NCBI RefSeq assembly: GCF_000250675.2
Contig: NC_018681.1
Location: 9,114,001 to 9,178,000, forward strand
DNA length: 64,000 nt
Direction of reading: 5' to 3'
DNA from: Nocardia brasiliensis ATCC 700358
GTDB lineage: Bacteria > Actinomycetota > Actinomycetes > Mycobacteriales > Mycobacteriaceae
Part shown: in pieces, positions 61,452-64,000 of the stretch
Layout: each line of letters starts with the position of its first letter
Numbering within the stretch: position 1 is the stretch's first letter
Position numbers and translations under genes: made by a program
The notes under the pieces: generated by a model
Told to the model about the DNA's origin: nothing
Seen by the model: only the letters and a program-made list of their open reading frames with translations
Database searches by the model: none

Positions 61452-63041
61452 TCAACGGCCCGGTATCGGGGCCTCGGCCGCTTCGGTGATGGTGACCTGA
61501 CCGGTGCGCAGGTAGGTCATGACGGCGTCGTCGACGGCGGGGTTCCCGCGGGCGAAGTTGCCGTGATCGCCGCCCGCCACCGTGACGAGCGAACCGTTCA
61601 GCGCGTGCGCCATCGCCGGTCCCCCTTCGTATTTGGTGAGCGCGTCGTGCCGGCTCTGCAACACCAGCGGCGGTGTGGCCAGGCCGGCGCCACTGATCCG
61701 CACCGGGGTGGCGACGGGTTTCCAAGTGCCGCAACTCATTCCGGAACGCACCAGATCGGCCCGCGCGTCCATCGCATTGCCGCCGGAGACTATCGTGGCG
61801 ATGGCCGAACCGATGACGTCCACCCGCCCGGGAATCGCGTTCTCGTTGCAGGTGATCGCGGCGAAGACGAACCGGCCGGTGGGGTCGGTGGAGGTCGCGC
61901 CCGCGATGGTGCGCAGGCGCTGCACGTTCGCCGGATCGGCGGCGGCCTCGGACATGGCGCGCGCGAACGCGGGCCAGAACGTGCGGGTGTAGCTGGCGAC
62001 GGAAGTGGCGCCGAGCAGCGGCCCCTGGGCCGAGACGCCGCCGGAGATCAAGGTGCGCACCAGATTCTGCAGTTTGCCCGCCTGCTCGACGCTGCCGCTG
62101 TAGCCGTCGCGCGCGATCTCGGCGAGCGGCTCGGGCAGCGCGCCGGGCAGGTCGGCGAGGCTGGCGGGCGGCGGGGTCAGGTTGGCGTACCAACCGCCGC
62201 CCTGGTCGACCGCGAGCCGCACCCAGTGCTGATAGACCTGTAAAGCGGTGTCGCCCAGGTGGTATTCGGTGTTGTGCTCGGCGATCCAGGCGAACAGGTC
62301 GTCGAGTCGCTGCTTGCCGGCCACCTGCTGCTGGGCGAACTCCTCGGTCCACACCCAGTCGGGATTGACGTTGGAGTCCAACACCATTCGCTCGACCCGG
62401 TCCGGGAACAGCGAGGCGTACACCGCTCCGAGGTAGGTGCCGTAGGAGGTGCCGAGATAACTGATCCGCGCCAGCCCGAGCGCGGCCCGCACGGCATCGA
62501 GATCACGCGCGGTGTTCTCGGTGGTGATGGTGTCCAGGTAACCGGGCCGGGACGCTTCGCAGGCCTGCTTGATCTCGTCGCGATTGCCGCCGCCGAGCGA
62601 TACCTGGGCGCCCTCTTCGGCTTTCACCGCACCCGCGCACATCAGCGGTGTGGCCCAGCGCAAACCGCGCGGCTGCACCGCGACCCGGTCGTAATGGGCG
62701 GCCAGCTCGGCGGGCACCACCTCGGTGCGCAGCCCCCAGAAGTCCAGTCCGTCCGCGCCCGGCCCGCCGGGGTTGGCGAACAGTACGCCGCGGCGTTCCC
62801 CGCTCGCCGCGATCCGGCTGACGGTCAGTTCGATCCGCGGCCCGTCCGGATCGGCGTAGTTCATCGGCACCTCGACAACGGCGCACCGCACGCCGTGCCC
62901 TGCGACCACCGCACCGTCCGGGCAGGCGCCGAAGCCGACCCCGGGCGCGGCGACGGCCGAGCCGGGCACGATCGATAGACCGAGCAGGCACACGGCGCCC
63001 ATGGCAGCCGCCGCCCGCGAGAACAGCCGTACCTTCATCAT
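61452..63041 (-). CDS. Secreted alpha/beta hydrolase, tripeptidyl-aminopeptidase type
   Basis: A protein of 529 residues from ATG 63041 with GGGAGG upstream. A signal peptide covers about residues 1-31. It has a peptidase S33 layout: the oxyanion region NPGGPG (90-95), nucleophile S199 in GTSYG, a lid domain, and a C-terminal TAP-like domain with LQSRHDALT and the catalytic His in GGDHGNF. It probably releases short N-terminal peptides or hydrolyses esters outside the cell. It resembles the SlpD/SlpE and mycobacterial Rv2223c-type enzymes. Confidence 0.88.
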   Translation of the reverse strand: MMKVRLFSRAAAAMGAVCLLGLSIVPGSAVAAPGVGFGACPDGAVVAGHGVRCAVVEVPMNYADPDGPRIELTVSRIAASGERRGVLFANPGGPGADGLDFWGLRTEVVPAELAAHYDRVAVQPRGLRWATPLMCAGAVKAEEGAQVSLGGGNRDEIKQACEASRPGYLDTITTENTARDLDAVRAALGLARISYLGTSYGTYLGAVYASLFPDRVERMVLDSNVNPDWVWTEEFAQQQVAGKQRLDDLFAWIAEHNTEYHLGDTALQVYQHWVRLAVDQGGGWYANLTPPPASLADLPGALPEPLAEIARDGYSGSVEQAGKLQNLVRTLISGGVSAQGPLLGATSVASYTRTFWPAFARAMSEAAADPANVQRLRTIAGATSTDPTGRFVFAAITCNENAIPGRVDVIGSAIATIVSGGNAMDARADLVRSGMSCGTWKPVATPVRISGAGLATPPLVLQSRHDALTKYEGGPAMAHALNGSLVTVAGGDHGNFARGNPAVDDAVMTYLRTGQVTITEAAEAPIPGR

Positions 63042-63236
63042 GTTTCGTACCTCCCCGGGCCGCCGCCGCGCGCACGCGCGCGACCCCGATCAAGAGCATT
63101 CTGCGCAGGTGGGGAGCAACAGACAAGTCGAACACCGGTTTTCGCCGGTCAGCGCGCGGGCCGCGGCGGCGCCCGGCATAGCGCGAGATACGCTCTGGAA
63201 TACGCGGATGACGTCGCACGGGAGTAGCGTCGAGCC

Positions 63237-63548
63237 ATGTCGACCGAGGTCCGTCTCAACACCGCATTGGAACGTTTCGAGATCCATGTCGACGGTGCGA
63301 TCGCCGGATATGCCGAATACCAGGACACCCAGTCCGAACGCGCGTTCGTGCACACCGAGATCTACCCCAGCTACGAAGGCCAGGGCTACGGCCGTGACCT
63401 GCTCGAAGCGGCACTGAACAGCACCGCGGCGGACAAGCTCGGCGCACTGCCGATGTGTCCGATGGTGCACCACTTCATCCAGACCAGGCCGGAATATCTG
63501 GTGATGGTGCCGCACTGGGCGCGCGACAGCCTGAACCTGCCTCAGTAG
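63237..63548 (+). CDS. GNAT-fold N-acetyltransferase (YjdJ/PF14542 type)
   Basis: A protein of 103 residues from ATG 63237. It is a minimal GNAT with the acetyl-CoA loop YEGQGYGRDLLEAAL, and CPMVHHFIQTRPEY near the C-terminus. The family's substrate is unknown. Its 3' end overlaps that of the convergent acyltransferase gene by 7 bp. Confidence 0.85.
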   Translation: MSTEVRLNTALERFEIHVDGAIAGYAEYQDTQSERAFVHTEIYPSYEGQGYGRDLLEAALNSTAADKLGALPMCPMVHHFIQTRPEYLVMVPHWARDSLNLPQ

Positions 63549-64000
63549 GCGGCGACCGCCCCGTCGAGCGCCCGCTGCAGGTCGGTGCGGACCAGTCGCG
63601 CGATCTCGCCCGGCTTGGCCGGCAGTTCGGTGATCGGCACGCCGAAATAGAAGCTCGCCGATTTGGCCTGCTCCTTCGTCGGCTGCACCGCCGGATCGTC
63701 GCGCTTGCCGTAGCTCAGCCCCATCGACACCAGCACCGGCTCGGCCCCGAGTTTCATCGCACGGAACGCGATATGCCCGATGCCGCTGCCGACCGACTGC
63801 ACCTGGCTGGGATCGACCTCGTTGCAGGTGCCCTCGGGGAACACCGCGACGCCGTCACCGCGGGCCATCCGCTGGGCGCAGATGTCCATCATGCGCTGAC
63901 CGGCCGCGTTCACCGCGCGGATGCCGTGGTCCTTGCCGCGGAACACCGGGATCCCGCCCATCATGTCGATCTTGCGCCGCTGCTCGGGCTCTTCGAAGAG
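63542..64000 (-). CDS. PlsC-type 1-acylglycerol-phosphate acyltransferase, C-terminal part
   Basis: The frame is open to the window edge, so the N-terminus with the HX4D motif lies outside. About 152 residues are visible, with the acceptor-binding block FPEGTCNE and GSGIGHIAF. It is probably a lysophospholipid acyltransferase acting at the inner face of the membrane. Confidence 0.8.
   Translation of the reverse strand, partial: LFEEPEQRRKIDMMGGIPVFRGKDHGIRAVNAAGQRMMDICAQRMARGDGVAVFPEGTCNEVDPSQVQSVGSGIGHIAFRAMKLGAEPVLVSMGLSYGKRDDPAVQPTKEQAKSASFYFGVPITELPAKPGEIARLVRTDLQRALDGAVAAY

Noticed and set aside
1..64000. Genomic island, prophage or insertion sequence
   Set aside because: No transposase, integrase, phage structural gene, terminal inverted repeats with target duplications or tRNA boundary was found; the accessory genes look like ordinary chromosomal turnover.

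Overview
The window is high-GC actinobacterial DNA and reads as a Nocardia-like member of the mycolic-acid bacteria (Mycobacteriales). It carries orthologue-level matches to genes specific to the arabinogalactan/mycolate envelope: aftD, mmpL3 and a PgfA/DUF3068 gene. Many genes start with GTG. No rRNA, tRNA, insertion sequence, phage gene or CRISPR array was found.

Positions 1-31500 follow, with insertions, the order of the M. tuberculosis Rv0206c-Rv0236c region as I remember it. In order they are the aftD 3' end, a DinB-like gene, an acyltransferase (Rv0228-like), a DUF3068/PgfA gene (Rv0227c-like), a flippase-like gene, a large membrane protein (Rv0226c-like), a glycosyltransferase (Rv0225-like), a methyltransferase (Rv0224c-like), an aldehyde dehydrogenase (Rv0223c-like), pckA, a degenerate-GTPase pair (Rv0210/Rv0209-like), an SDR, a lipase, trmB, a NYN-domain gene and mmpL3. 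Together this looks like an envelope-building locus: arabinan transfer, trehalose-mycolate export, and glycosylation/acylation of envelope glycolipids. Housekeeping genes and small unknown genes are interleaved.

Positions 31500-48500 are more mixed. They hold a DUF2339 membrane protein, a VapBC pair, a 2OG-Fe(II) oxygenase, an XRE/TPR regulator divergent from an unknown gene, and a DUF1707 protein. Next come an AI-2E exporter overlapping a MacS-type kinase/response-regulator pair, a HAMP-linked class III adenylate cyclase, a UPF0104 flippase-like protein and a DUF3054 protein. The stretch ends with a penicillin-binding-like lipoprotein that lacks its catalytic serine and lysine, an unknown gene, and aroQ.

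Positions 48500-64000 are accessory metabolism and regulation. They hold an F420-type reductase with two palindromic operators, glycerate kinase, an HxlR regulator divergent from an imine-reductase-like enzyme, an ABC exporter with a small XRE regulator, and an ArsR-SRPBCC fusion with a visible promoter/operator. Two TetR regulators follow; the second shares an operator with the quinone oxidoreductase next to it. A stand-alone secY follows, coupled to a response regulator with a signal-peptide-like N-terminus. The rest is an iodotyrosine-deiodinase-like nitroreductase, a small secreted protein, a secreted tripeptidyl-aminopeptidase-type hydrolase, a GNAT protein and a truncated plsC-type acyltransferase.

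The most unusual pattern is repeated tandem duplication of gene 3' ends. After several genes the last codons, the stop codon and sometimes the terminator hairpin are copied downstream: a 91-bp unit four times before 7613, a 17-18-bp unit after 45210, a 22-bp unit after 50238, and a 19-bp unit after 4090.
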